A stretch of DNA of 64,000 nt, from assembly GCF_963662255.1 (NCBI RefSeq), contig NC_085047.1:46097006-46161005 (forward strand). The letters are read 5' to 3'. Below are positions 38,801-46,569 of this stretch, piece by piece; positions within the stretch are counted from its first letter, which is position 1, and the number at the start of each line of letters is the position of its first letter. The notes below the pieces were generated by a model that worked only from the letters and a program-made list of their open reading frames with translations, was not told the origin of the DNA and searched no databases. The position numbers and the translations under genes were made by a program. This stretch comes from Cinclus cinclus (taxonomy: Eukaryota > Chordata > Aves > Passeriformes > Cinclidae).

Positions 38801-41505
38801 CTCTTGAGAATCTCAGTCTCTGTTTTAAAACAGTGAGAAAATCCTGGCTTTACCAGCCACAGATAATTATTGAGATATAAACACTTTCTTTAGTCTACAG
38901 AAATATCAGCAATGTCATGCACTGTTTTGTTAAGAAACATAGGAATATCATTTTGTCACTTTGTTATTGGGATAAGGAAGAGTGCAATCAATGAAAATAA
39001 AGTCTCAACAGAAAATGCCTTATTATATAGAGAAGGAAAAGTAATACTGCATATGAACAAGAAAAAACCCAGAATTTTGCTCTCAGACTCTCATATGTTA
39101 ATAAGAAACCTTAAAAATAGTGAGCAGAGAAAGATGGTTTTCTTTTAAAAAAAAATCAAGATTATTTGTGATGCTCATGCAAAACACTTTAATTTCTAAC
39201 CTCATGGCTTTCAGAATTTGAAAAAAAATAAGAACTAGGGAATACCATGAATGCAATTTTTGTTCACTTCAGGAAAATACACTCACAAATTCAAACAAAC
39301 ACCTGTGAACTTACGTTGTAAGCAAGAATGCCCCATCACTGCATCTTTCTAGAGCTTTCCGTGCTGGAGGTTTTGCTGCAAACTCTACAAAACCCTTCCC
39401 TGTAGCTCTGCCGCGATCATCTACTACAACAACAGCTCTTTCCACTGGCCCGAATTGAGAGAATGCTTGTTCCAGCAGCTCATTGGAAACCACAGGTGAC
39501 AGATTCTTCACAGTTAAGGCAGCTCCATGGGTAGCAAATCGAATTCGAAGTGGTCTGCTCTTCAAAATAGTACCATCAAGTTCTGCCTTTGCTATTTCAG
39601 CCAGGGTCCTAGATTCCTTTATAAAGATATAAAACATTTTATATACTTGATTTTCAAAGAGAAAAAAATATCACTTTTGTGTCGTCCACCCTCCCAAAAG
39701 TAGCAAAGTTGTTTTCCTTCACTTGAGCATACTGGCACCAGGATAACTCAATTTTCTTCCCCTCCACTTTGCAACATAGATGCAAATTTTTTGTTGCACT
39801 TGAGAGGACTCAGCAAATTCTCATTATGATGGTGCTGATCTATAAAGGTTTTGAGCAGAGTTGAAACTTGATGCTTTTCACGTTTACCTACTCAAATGTT
39901 TAAATTCTGCATCCCTACCTCCCCGCAGCAAAGAATGGTATTCAAACATTACACTACAGGATCGAAGGTGTTTTGGGTAGGGTTTTTGTTTTGCTTTTAA
40001 ATAAGTGAAAACTTGCTTTCAACGGATGTCCAATTCAGATTTCATCAACAAACGATGAAATTACCTTCTTTGCTCATATATTCATTTGTGTCAAATTAAT
40101 GGGCTATCTACACCCACATCCATCAACTGCCTTTTTTCTCACTTCAAAAATCTCCACCAGGTTTGATATCAAGTGCAATCCCTGACAATTAAAGAAATTC
40201 TTTATATCTTTCTTCACAGTTCAACTGGCTAGGCAAGCTGTTAAAAATATATACATATTCCTTAAACATAATGCTAAAGGGAAGTTGACATAAAAACTCT
40301 ATCTAATCTCTATTACACGCAAAAGTTAGTAACGAGGTGTAAATAAATCTCACTTCGTCCATAAATTTGCTATTTCAGGCCGGGGAATTCTCAAAAAAGA
40401 TCCATGGCAGAATGCCACAAGTATTTTAAGATGACAACCAAAAAGAAAAATGGGGGGGAAAAAAACCTAATCAGTAAAATATATGGAAATAATCCTAACT
40501 AGACCTAAAGCGCTCTAAAGTGATTCCCACAATGATACAAATCAGTGCATTTTAAACAGAGCAACGGTGAAAACTAATCCCGCACATTAAATTACCATTT
40601 AAATACACTATCATAAATTTTCTGGATTATTCCCTTTTTTGCATGCTTAACTTCCAGCATGTTTAATCAAGTACTGTAATTGATTACCAGTCAAATCAAA
40701 TACCCCTAAAAATCTAGTCTTATCTGGGCACAAGTAATTTAAACAACCCGCGATCCACAACCTTTCCAATTCCGCGATTTTGTGTCCTGTGTTCAAGACG
40801 TATGAGCAGCTGTACTTCGAAACAATCCTGTCCATTCTTTAAAATTAACTGTATTAAGTGCCATGGGGTGAGGCGGGGACCGAAACGCCAGGGGTTGGGA
40901 GGACTACTCTGAATGCAGGAGTCTGGCTTGGATGTGTAGAGGCGAACAGGGGAGGGGGAAGAAGGAAGAAGAGGCGGGGGAGCAGCGAGGAGGAAGAGAA
41001 CGAGAGGCAGATGCTGCTCTTTTTTTTTACACCCGGCGAAAAGGAGGGGAAAGGGGCGGGGGGCAAGGGTCCGAAGGCTCCCGTTTCAGAGACGGCCCCA
41101 GGGGCCCGCCCGGATCCTCACCAGGCGGATGAAGCCGAAGCCACGGTCCCGATTGATGAAGACCTCACTGGGTTCCCCGTAGCGCTCGAAAAGGCGCTTG
41201 AAATCCTCCTCGGTGATATCAGTAGGCAGATTCCCCACGAACAGCCGGCAGCGCTGCGTGTAGCTCTTCTCGCCGGGTTTGAGAAAGCTCTTGATATCAA
41301 TAGTGAAGCCAACCCCCTGCTCCTCACCTCCACCACCTTCTTTGCTCGGCGCCAGAGCCATGGCCGCCGCCGCCGCCTCACTCTCCGCTTCTAGGCCGCG
41401 CAATCCTTTCAGGTTGCCGCCGCCGCCACCCCCCACCATGCCCAGCGGCGCCGCTGGGGAGCTGTTTTCGATCCGCACTTGCTTCAAGTTCCTATTCGCG
41501 GCCAT
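6128..41505 (-). CDS. PSPC1: Paraspeckle component 1, complete split coding region
   Basis: PSPC1 is a nuclear RNA-binding protein of the DBHS family with SFPQ and NONO. It works as an obligate dimer in paraspeckles (scaffolded by NEAT1), in transcription, and in RNA retention and processing. Nine coding exons join with matching phases: 41505-41122, 39616-39315, 36722-36627, 35558-35362, 31271-31187, 30259-30148, 13798-13741, 9665-9496 and 6313-6128. They total 1,590 nt, or 529 residues plus TAA; human PSPC1 is 523. RRM1 is about residues 86-158 (RNP2 LFVGNL 88-93, RNP1 RGFGFIRL 121-128). RRM2 is about 160-241 (LTVKNL 162-167, GKGFVEF 201-207). NOPS is about 232-285, followed by a charged coiled coil to about 380 and a Gly/Pro/Met-rich tail ending KRRRY, a likely nuclear localisation signal. 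Near-identity to the remembered human protein through the RRM, NOPS and coiled-coil parts separates it from NONO and SFPQ. All introns are GT-AG and I see no frameshift or internal stop. Confidence 0.98.
6314..9495 (-). other. PSPC1: PSPC1 intron 8
   Basis: This 3.2-kb GT-AG intron is AT-rich. It contains the (AT)/(AC) microsatellite at 7426-7462 and a perfect 18-bp palindrome at 7252-7269. I see no coding exon. Confidence 0.9.
7426..7462. repeat. (AT)n(AC)n(AT)n microsatellite
   Basis: A compound dinucleotide run: AT repeats, then ACACAC, then AT repeats. It lies within PSPC1 intron 8. Confidence 0.95.
9496..9665 (-). CDS. PSPC1: PSPC1 coding exon 8 (Gly/Pro/Met-rich tail)
   Basis: The exon is 170 nt between acceptor TTGCATAG|AT and donor ACAGTG|GTAATG (phase 0). 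It encodes residues 413-468: [20 protein letters not shown], then a run of MGPGP-type repeats and MMPDNGTV. This is the disordered C-terminal region of PSPC1. Read-through past the donor adds ten residues before TAG. Confidence 0.95.
9666..13740 (-). other. PSPC1: PSPC1 intron 7
   Basis: This 4.1-kb AT-rich GT-AG intron shows no recognisable repeat or exon. Confidence 0.9.
13741..13798 (-). CDS. PSPC1: PSPC1 coding exon 7 (tail)
   Basis: This short 58-nt exon lies between acceptor TACTTTCAG|AGA and donor GGGAG|GTAGGG. It encodes residues 393-411, [19 protein letters not shown], and the first base of Asp412. The flanking phases (0 in, 1 out) fit exons 6 and 8, and the residues match human PSPC1. 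Introns of about 16.3 kb and 4.1 kb flank it. Confidence 0.95.
18600..18705 (+). mobile_element. CR1 LINE 3' end fragment
   Basis: The sequence reads ACTAGATGATTCCAGAAATG, then TTCCAGCCTAAACTA and a degraded ATTCTATGA-like end. This follows the CR1 3' UTR pattern (actagatgatctccagaggtcccttccaacctcaactattctatga). It is old and truncated, in PSPC1 intron 6 and antisense to the gene. Confidence 0.6.
18854..18878. repeat. Perfect 25-bp inverted repeat
   Basis: Arms CCTAATGAAAAT and ATTTTCATTAGG are perfect reverse complements separated by one A. It lies in PSPC1 intron 6, about 150 bp from a CR1 fragment. The function is unknown. Confidence 0.9.
22600..22865 (+). mobile_element. CR1 LINE 3' end fragment
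   Basis: Read on the plus strand this follows the CR1 3' end. The landmarks are TTTTTTACAGTGAAGTACTA, GCCCAGACAGGTGGTAGATG, CCCCATTCCTGGAAACTTTA, GAGCAACCTAAAGTAGTTTA, CCCTGCTCATTGCAGGAGAC, AACTAGATAGCCTTTA and a final CCATGCTATGATTTTA. It is 5'-truncated, as most CR1 copies are, and antisense to PSPC1. Confidence 0.9.
23858..23889. repeat. (TA)16 microsatellite
   Basis: A pure run of alternating T and A in PSPC1 intron 6, likely length-variable. Confidence 0.95.
30148..30259 (-). CDS. PSPC1: PSPC1 coding exon 6 (end of coiled coil)
   Basis: The exon is 112 nt between acceptor ATCCTAG|A and donor GATAAT|GTAAGT (phase 0). It encodes residues 356-392: [13 protein letters not shown], then [19 protein letters not shown]. 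Compared with the remembered human segment (EGFKPNYMEN) it has two extra glycines and ends PNFMDN. Read-through into the following 16.3-kb intron would add only six residues (VSTIIW) before a stop. Confidence 0.96.
30260..31186 (-). other. PSPC1: PSPC1 intron 5
   Basis: This 927-bp AT-rich GT-AG intron holds nothing notable. Confidence 0.9.
31187..31271 (-). CDS. PSPC1: PSPC1 coding exon 5 (coiled coil)
   Basis: The exon is 85 nt between acceptor CCTGTTAG|AT and donor TTGAG|GTATTT. It encodes residues 328-354 plus parts of 327 and 355. [20 protein letters not shown] is an Arg/Glu-rich coiled-coil segment typical of DBHS proteins. The donor is weaker than the others: GTATTT lacks the usual G at +5. 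Confidence 0.96.
31272..35361 (-). other. PSPC1: PSPC1 intron 4
   Basis: This 4.1-kb GT-AG intron contains a 62-bp-period direct duplication at 34921-35022. I see no exon or recognisable mobile element. Confidence 0.9.
34921..35022. repeat. Two-copy direct duplication with internal hairpin
   Basis: TATGTTATTAT begins at 34921 and again at 34983. Each is followed by a related unit containing ATAAGACCTTATGC. In the second copy TGCATAAG and CTTATGCA form perfect 8-bp inverted arms around AC. A partial third unit (GAGACCTTATAA) follows. Confidence 0.8.
35362..35558 (-). CDS. PSPC1: PSPC1 coding exon 4 (NOPS, coiled coil)
   Basis: The exon is 197 nt between acceptor TTATTAG|GG and donor GCAAG|GTAAAA. 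It encodes residues 262-326 plus parts of 261 and 327. The stretch [19 protein letters not shown] is the second half of NOPS, and [20 protein letters not shown] begins the long charged helix that forms the dimer coiled coil. It matches human PSPC1 essentially residue for residue. Confidence 0.97.
35559..36626 (-). other. PSPC1: PSPC1 intron 3
   Basis: This 1.07-kb AT-rich GT-AG intron holds no feature besides the donor hairpin described in the findings. Confidence 0.9.
36627..36722 (-). CDS. PSPC1: PSPC1 coding exon 3 (start of NOPS)
   Basis: The exon is 96 nt between acceptor TTTTCTAG|A and donor CACAA|GTAAGT. It encodes residues 230-260 plus parts of Thr229 and Lys261. The segment [19 protein letters not shown] is the start of the NOPS domain, which DBHS proteins use to wrap the partner's RRM2. 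The donor lies inside a short perfect inverted repeat (see findings). Confidence 0.97.
36723..39314 (-). other. PSPC1: PSPC1 intron 2
   Basis: This 2.6-kb GT-AG intron includes an A-rich AACC-type simple repeat at about 37507-37585. A 143-codon plus-strand frame across that repeat (37288-37719) looks like chance. Confidence 0.9.
37507..37585 (+). repeat. A-rich (AACC/AAAC)n simple repeat
   Basis: An imperfect run of AACCAACC and AAACAAAA units within PSPC1 intron 2. Confidence 0.8.
39315..39616 (-). CDS. PSPC1: PSPC1 coding exon 2 (end of RRM1, RRM2)
   Basis: The exon is 302 nt, from acceptor TATAAAG|GAA to donor ACAAC|GTAAGT (phase 2). It encodes residues 129-228 and the first two bases of Thr229: [16 protein letters not shown], the end of RRM1, the linker and almost all of RRM2. 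RRM2 carries [10 protein letters not shown] and the RNP1-like GKGFVEFA. Compared with the remembered human protein I see only conservative changes, such as PVER for PVEK and ERCSDG for ERCGDG. The acceptor polypyrimidine tract is weak (TATATCTTTATAAAG). Confidence 0.97.
39617..41121 (-). other. PSPC1: PSPC1 intron 1
   Basis: This 1.5-kb GT-AG intron begins in the CpG-rich zone, with a G-rich stretch containing GGGGCGGGG near 41,054, and turns AT-rich below about 40,850. I see no repeat or exon. Confidence 0.9.
41122..41505 (-). CDS. PSPC1: PSPC1 coding exon 1 (residues 1-128)
   Basis: The exon starts at the first in-frame ATG (41505-41503), with G at +4, and the protein begins [13 protein letters not shown]. 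This aligns with the human start [13 protein letters not shown]. The frame stays open upstream to 41589 but has no other ATG there, so 41505 is the natural start. A low-complexity N-terminus follows, with a six-glycine run at residues 25-30 and a five-alanine run at 44-48. Next come the conserved [15 protein letters not shown] segment and the first part of RRM1. The exon ends exactly after RNP1 (RGFGFIRL) at donor CTG|GTGAGG (phase 0). Confidence 0.97.
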
Positions 41506-41587
41506 GCCCGCTCCTTCCTGGCGGGTTCTCCCTCGGGGGACGCGGAACCTTGCTCGCCAGCCGCCGCCTCCGACCCTCAGCCAGTTC

Positions 41588-41599
41588 AAAATGGCGCCG
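41588..41599 (+). promoter_or_regulatory. YY1-like site near the PSPC1 start
   Basis: AAAATGGCGCCG contains the ATGGCG core of the YY1 motif. It lies about 85 bp upstream of the PSPC1 start codon, where YY1 sites often sit in CpG-island promoters. Motif match only. Confidence 0.4.
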
Positions 41600-41637
41600 C
41601 CGCCAACCCCGGCGAGTTGTGCCGTCCCCGCGGGAAG

Positions 41638-41646
41638 CCCCGCCCC
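41638..41646. promoter_or_regulatory. GC box (Sp1/KLF type)
   Basis: CCCCGCCCC lies about 135 bp upstream of the PSPC1 ATG. It is a perfect match to the GC-box core within a longer G+C-only stretch. Confidence 0.5.
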
Positions 41647-41944
41647 GGCCCCGCTCCCCTCACGGCCGCGCCGCCTCCGCCGCTCTCCTTCAGCTCCCCG
41701 GCCGAACCTGCCCCGGGCCCACCGAGAGCCTTCTTTCCCTCCCTACAGACAGATACGTGGCCGCTCTGCCGTCTTGTGTCAGAGCAGTGGTCTCCTCAGC
41801 TCAGAGGAGCGCCTCGCTGGGGTCTCTCCCCAGCGAAAAGCAGCCGGGTGGAATGTCCTGGGGCGTGTCTGGTCGCTGCGGGAGAGGGAGCCAGGCGTGA
41901 CACAAGAGACGCTGAGGCGGCGGGGACAGCCGAGGGAGTTACAG

Positions 41945-42620
41945 AACCACGGTATCAATGAGGCTGGGAAACACCTCTCGGGGTCATCGAGTCCAAGCGG
42001 TGGCTGAACACCGCCATGTCAACCGGACCATGACACTAAGTGCCACAACCAGTCTTACCTTAAACCTCCAGGGAAAGTAATTTCACGACCACGCTAGGCA
42101 GCCCGTTCCAATGTCTAATTAACCTTTCTGTGAAGAGATTTTTCCCGATGTCCAACCTAAACCTGCCCTGATGCAGCTCGAGGCTATGTCTTCTTGTCAC
42201 TCGTTACCTGGCAGAAGAAGCTGACCCCCCCCGGCTGCCCCCTCCTTTCAGGCAGCTGTAGAGTGATGAGGTTCCCCCCTGAGCCTCCTTTTCTCCAGGC
42301 TGAACACCCCCAGCTCCCTCAGCTGCTCCTCACAGGACTTGTGCTCCAGACCCTTCCCCAGCTCCGTTGCCCTTCTCTGGACACGCTCCAGCCCCTCAAT
42401 GTCTTTCTTGCAGTGAGGGGCCCAGAACTGAGCACAGGATTGGAGCTGTGGCCTCAGCAGTGCCCAGTACAGGGGGACGGTCACTGCCCTGCTCCTGCTG
42501 CCCACACCACTGCTGATCCAGGCCAGGAAGGGCTGCCCCGGGCACTGCTGTGCAGCACGGCAGGACCTCCGGACAGACCGGGCACAAAAAGCATTCACTG
42601 AGGCAGATGTGGGACACAAA
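41945..42620 (-). mobile_element. CR1 LINE, 3' part with end of ORF2
   Basis: On the minus strand 42619-42248 encodes a recognisable CR1 ORF2 C-terminus. Motifs in order are [52 protein letters not shown]. The frame is then broken, and the CR1 3' UTR follows towards 41,945, ending near CTTGGACTCGATGACCCCGA and GAGGTGTTTCCCAGCCTCA. The copy is truncated at its 5' end, so it cannot move by itself. It sits directly against the upstream edge of the PSPC1 CpG-rich promoter, in the same orientation as the gene. Confidence 0.95.
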
Positions 42621-44579
42621 TCTGAGTGAAGAGAGAGAGACTTTGTTACAGTTTCTGGAACAACTTCTTACAGAGCAACAGCTTTCATTATAAAGGAGGC
42701 AACTTTCTTCTGAGAGATCCCAAGTCAAAGGTTTCCTGCCTCCAACACGCTTTCTTGTATCAAAGAGCATGGATCTCCCTCATCTGCAGCACCAGACTAT
42801 GGTTTGCTATCCTGCCAGATTTGCAGCTGCTTGTTTTGGTTTGTGTGCCTCAACCAATAGTACAGCTATAGTGCATGGTTTCTCAGAATTATTTGTTTCA
42901 CTAATACAACTCTAGCACTGAAAAAGTCCAGACCACCTTATGAGGTCAGTAGTTCCTTCAGCTAGTTTGTGGCATATACTCTTCTTTGGAAAAAGCAATA
43001 TCAAGCATGACATTCAAGAACAAATTAATTCTACAACAGGAGTGAATGTGTTGCTTGGGGGTTACTGTGTCTGTTGTGGTATATTTTAAGTTTCTCTGTT
43101 TTGTTGTACCACTTGAGGTACAACAAAGATCTGTCCTTTTCTTCCTATCTCTGGGCTTATTCAAGGACCTTGAGAAGACACAAGTTGCCAGCTTTATCAG
43201 TTCACCTCTTTCTGAAGCAGACTAGTGAGTGTAGGGCATCAAGCTAAATGCTGATTTTAACCTCTGAAATTCAGAAAATACAGATGATAGGGGAAGGATA
43301 TTTACTCTTAGAAAAGGCAGGAAGTCAGGCTGTATAGGAACATAATGGAGGCATTAGAGTATGGGATCCCTAAAGCAGTATGGGATCCCTAGAGCCTAAT
43401 AATCTTGAATGTCCAAAGAATAATGCTTTGAAGTATATTTAGGATTCAATAAGTATTAAGACACAAGTGTTTAAAAAAGGAACCAACTTACACCAAACCA
43501 GTAACTTTCTGAAATGGGATGTGAAAAGGGATGTGAAATATATGTTAGAAATTATGTGATGATACATTGTAGATGTGTACTCATCAGTAAATGGGAAAAA
43601 GGAGATGCAAGGTAGTCTGGCTGTTTTTACCAATGTGGTGTCATAAAATTGTCATGGTTTTCAAACAGAGATTTCCAAATCAGGTTAGTAGTAAAAGCTG
43701 CAACTATTTAAATTGCAACCACAATTTCCTGTGTACTATAAAAATGTCAATAGGAAAAGGAAGAAGTGTTTACAAATTCCATACTATTCTTACTTTTCCT
43801 TAACTATAGCAATATCTCAATTAAAAAAATTATAGTTCAGTAAAATAGAGCAACAAAATTCCACCTTCGAGAAACAAGGAAATATGTCTGAAGTATATAT
43901 ATACTTAATGTGCTCATGGATCCGTACATTATCTTAATTAGTCAGATTCACAGTACAACCATAATGCTTGTACTTGTTTCCTCTTTTTTTGAGAAGGAGC
44001 TATTTGCACATGCCACATGGTCAAATATTTAAAGGCAACATGCAAAAATAACCTGATACCTGCTGTGTTCAGTCACTTCCTCACCTTCATTTACACATCA
44101 CAATAATTTACTCATTCCTCAGAAGAGTCCCAAGCAGTTTATCTCCCTAAGTGCCCAGAGTCTTAGTGGCTTGGTGACTTCTACACCTTGCCAATGACAC
44201 CAGTTAACCAATAAATATTCTGAAAGCAGAGAAAAGGATCTCTTAAAAGTCTTCCTTCAGATATAAACATCCACTGAAATCTTTATGGCTTACTAAATCA
44301 AATTTATATCATTGAAAGAGATATCCATTAGTTTGGTATTGTTATATTTAATATTTTGAATGTAGTTGAACTGCATGAAAGTGATTTCAGAAGAGTGGGG
44401 GAGAAACAGTTATAATCACATAGTAATTTACATTCATTCTGTCATTCTTGAGGGGTTTTATGGAAGCCTGAATTTATTCAACTTGGCATTCAAAAGGCCA
44501 CAAGAGATAGCCCTGATTTTGACTAACAAAATTTAGTTTGACTTGGAATTTATTTAAAGACCTTAAAACATTAATGACT
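42621..44579. other. Intergenic, nothing recognised
   Basis: AT-rich sequence with only short open frames. I see no recognisable repeat, exon or RNA gene. Confidence 0.6.
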
Positions 44580-45180
44580 TCTTTATTTCATGAAAGGAAA
44601 TCAAATCTCAAAATTTTAATAATTTTGTGAAGTTTCAGCCCATTTCATCCCACTTCCTTTCTTTCCATCCCATTGTCTTCACTTTTTTCCATTGTTTTCA
44701 CTTAATTTCAGAATTTTCATTTTTTTTCAATTTCATTTCATATCAGTATATTTACTTTCCTGTCTTTTCATTTCTCTTGATTCCTTGATTTCTCATTTAA
44801 TTTCTTTTCATGAAATGAAAATCCTTCATTTCATGAAAGGAAATGAAATCTCAAGATTTCAAGCAATACCATTTAATGAACTTTCGGCTCATTTCACTGC
44901 ACTTCATCTCATTTCATTGCATTTCATTTATTTGTTTTCACTTCATTTCAGAATTTTCTTTTTTTTTTTTTTTCCACACAAATGTTTTAACAAGCTTGGG
45001 GCTGCAGCTGAGGTCCCCATCCCTGTGCACAGCCCTAAGATGAAAGGTATTGAGGCAAAAATATTGTGGCTCTGCCATGATCCTGTAATTGTTTTCACTT
45101 CATTTAGGATTTCTTGTAATTCCATTTCATGTCATTATATTTCCTTTCCTGTCTTTTCATTTCATTTAATTTCATTTCTG
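44580..45180. repeat. Degenerate TTTCATTTCA satellite with internal duplication
   Basis: The plus strand is dominated by TTTCATTTCA and TTTTCATTTC units. A longer block is repeated at a period of about 240-243 bp: CATGAAAGGAAAT at 44589 and 44832, and CATTTCAGAATTTTC-like segments near 44,705 and 44,945. A third partial copy starts near 45,092. A non-repetitive piece at about 44973-45085, next to a T tract, interrupts the array. The 192-codon plus-strand frame across the array is a by-product of the repeat. Confidence 0.85.
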
Positions 45181-45777
45181 TCTTTACATGTACTGCCAGA
45201 CTCTCTTTTCTTAATCATGTATTGGTTTGGATTATCGTCTCACAGATGGTTTTGTATTTCATTTTACTAGCAAAATACAGTATTCTGCATATGCATGATT
45301 ATCTACAGTACAATCAGTATTGAACTATTGGCCTACTGACCTAATGAGAAGATTTATTGGCAAAAAAAGAAAGGGAACAAAATTGTGAAAATCAGCAGTA
45401 TTTTTCATTTTGTCTGCTACAGAGACATGTTTGGTGTATGCTAAAATGTTCATGCTATCAAGAGATTTGGCTGTATTTCCAAAACACACACCATCCAGCC
45501 ATGTGGCATATGAGACAGTCAGAAGGAACTGTCCTAGCCTTTAATTTTCTGTATCATAGCATTACTTTCCTACCAAATAACAGCATCCTGCTGATATCAG
45601 GATCTGATGTCTGAATATCCTGATATTCCTGATATCAGGAATTCATCTGACCTCTAAAAGGAAGCCACAGGAGCTTTTTATGCCGCACACTTGAAAATGC
45701 TACACATCCTGGTCTGCAAATAAAAATCTGAACCCTATTTGTAGTTACCTTTGCACAACTTCAATGTGATTGCTCAG
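45181..45777. other. Intergenic with palindromic GATATC cluster
   Basis: No gene is seen. Several GATATC-containing inverted segments cluster at about 45589-45642, including a perfect 18-bp palindrome at 45625-45642. Confidence 0.6.
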
Positions 45778-45874
45778 ATGCCAGCACTCCAGTGATGACA
45801 GCTGTGATATTGCTGAAACTAACTTCTCAAAAGACAACTGTAGCTTAGTGATCAACACATCTCTGGACTCCCAG
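45778..45874 (+). CDS. Candidate exon 1 of an unidentified gene
   Basis: The segment runs from acceptor GATTGCTCAG|A to donor TCCCAG|GTTTGT and is open in one frame for 32 codons, leaving phase 0. It encodes CQHSSDDSC, then NFSKDNCSLVINTSLDSQ. It has three cysteines and three N-glycosylation sequons (NFS, NCS, NTS), which suggests an extracellular or lumenal protein. The family is not recognised. The phase joins cleanly to the segment at 46192. An upstream exon must exist if this is real, because there is no start codon in frame. Confidence 0.4.
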
Positions 45875-46191
45875 GTTTGTTTCCTTTTACTTCCTAAAAT
45901 TGCAATGAGGATTGAAGTTAGGATCACAGTTAGGATCAGTACTTGTAATTCAAGCAGCAGTGGTAGGTCATGACAGAGTGTATCAGGGAGCACCAGAGCT
46001 GAGAGGCAAATTTGGGCATGGAAGAGGATGCTCCATTTGAGAGGAGAAAGGAAACAAGGGAAAACAAAATTGTGCACTGAAAAAGTAGAGAATGAGATAG
46101 GCAGATAGGTTGACAGCCTGGGGCTGAGATCCTATCCAGAATTGCAAGGCCAGGGAACTGAGGCAAAACCTCTGTGCATGACCTGACACAG

Positions 46192-46267
46192 GTGGGAGCT
46201 CCATCTCTTGCCATTAAAGACAGTATTTGCCTTCAGCGTTGCTCACGGCAATATCTGGGCAAATTAG
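46192..46267 (+). CDS. Candidate exon 2 of an unidentified gene
   Basis: The segment runs from acceptor CCTGACACAG|GTG to donor AAATTAG|GTAGGT. It is open for 25 codons, phase 0 in and phase 1 out, and encodes VGAPSLAIKDSICLQRCSRQ then YLGKL, with two cysteines. The same frame stays open past the donor to 46569. The segment could therefore instead be part of a 131-codon unspliced frame starting at 46174. Confidence 0.4.
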
Positions 46268-46569
46268 GTAGGTATTGGTCTCCGCTACTTAGCTTTTCTT
46301 ACCAAATCCAGTTGGCTAAGAATATTAAAAACTGTCCTAGCTGTGCCAGCAAGCCTGATGGGGTAAACATAAGGGAGTGGAGGAAGAGGGGCTTAATGCA
46401 ATCGGAAATAGCGATGCCTTCGTTGCCATTGCTTGGGGATGACCTCATGACGCCGCTAATGGAGAGGTTACGGGAGCATGTCCCTGCAGTGCCATCTGGT
46501 GACAAATACTGGAATTATCACTTTAATGGAATAATTCACGTGGACATAAACAGGACAAACCTACAATAA

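Larger units (their letters stand above)
40860..41960. promoter_or_regulatory. PSPC1: CpG-rich promoter region of PSPC1
   Basis: GC content and CpG density jump sharply here against AT-rich flanks on both sides. The region covers PSPC1 exon 1, the start of intron 1 and the upstream sequence. I see no TATA box or CCAAT box close to the start codon. A GC box (CCCCGCCCC) lies at 41638-41646, and a YY1-like ATGGCG core in AAAATGGCGCCG lies at about 41588-41599. This is the layout of a housekeeping promoter. The transcription start cannot be placed exactly, but the CR1 copy beginning near 41,945 limits the upstream end of the island. Confidence 0.85.

Noticed and set aside
41479..41961. 160-codon plus-strand frame in the CpG-rich region
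   Set aside because: Another GC-driven chance frame across the promoter, with no motif and no splice context.
41279..42007. 242-codon plus-strand frame opposite PSPC1 exon 1
   Set aside because: It is antisense to the conserved PSPC1 exon and promoter. Stops are rare here because of the high GC content, and the translation is low-complexity Pro/Arg/Ala.
44580..45180. CRISPR-like repeat array
   Set aside because: The repeats are degenerate short units without regular unique spacers, in a vertebrate nuclear genome.
44692..45270. 192-codon plus-strand frame
   Set aside because: It is produced by the TTTCATTTCA repeat array; the peptide is Phe/Ser/His/Ile repeats.
45745..46077. 110-codon minus-strand frame with a hydrophobic stretch
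   Set aside because: It overlaps plus-strand candidate exon 1, which has better splice and glycosylation signals. The hydrophobic run alone is not enough.
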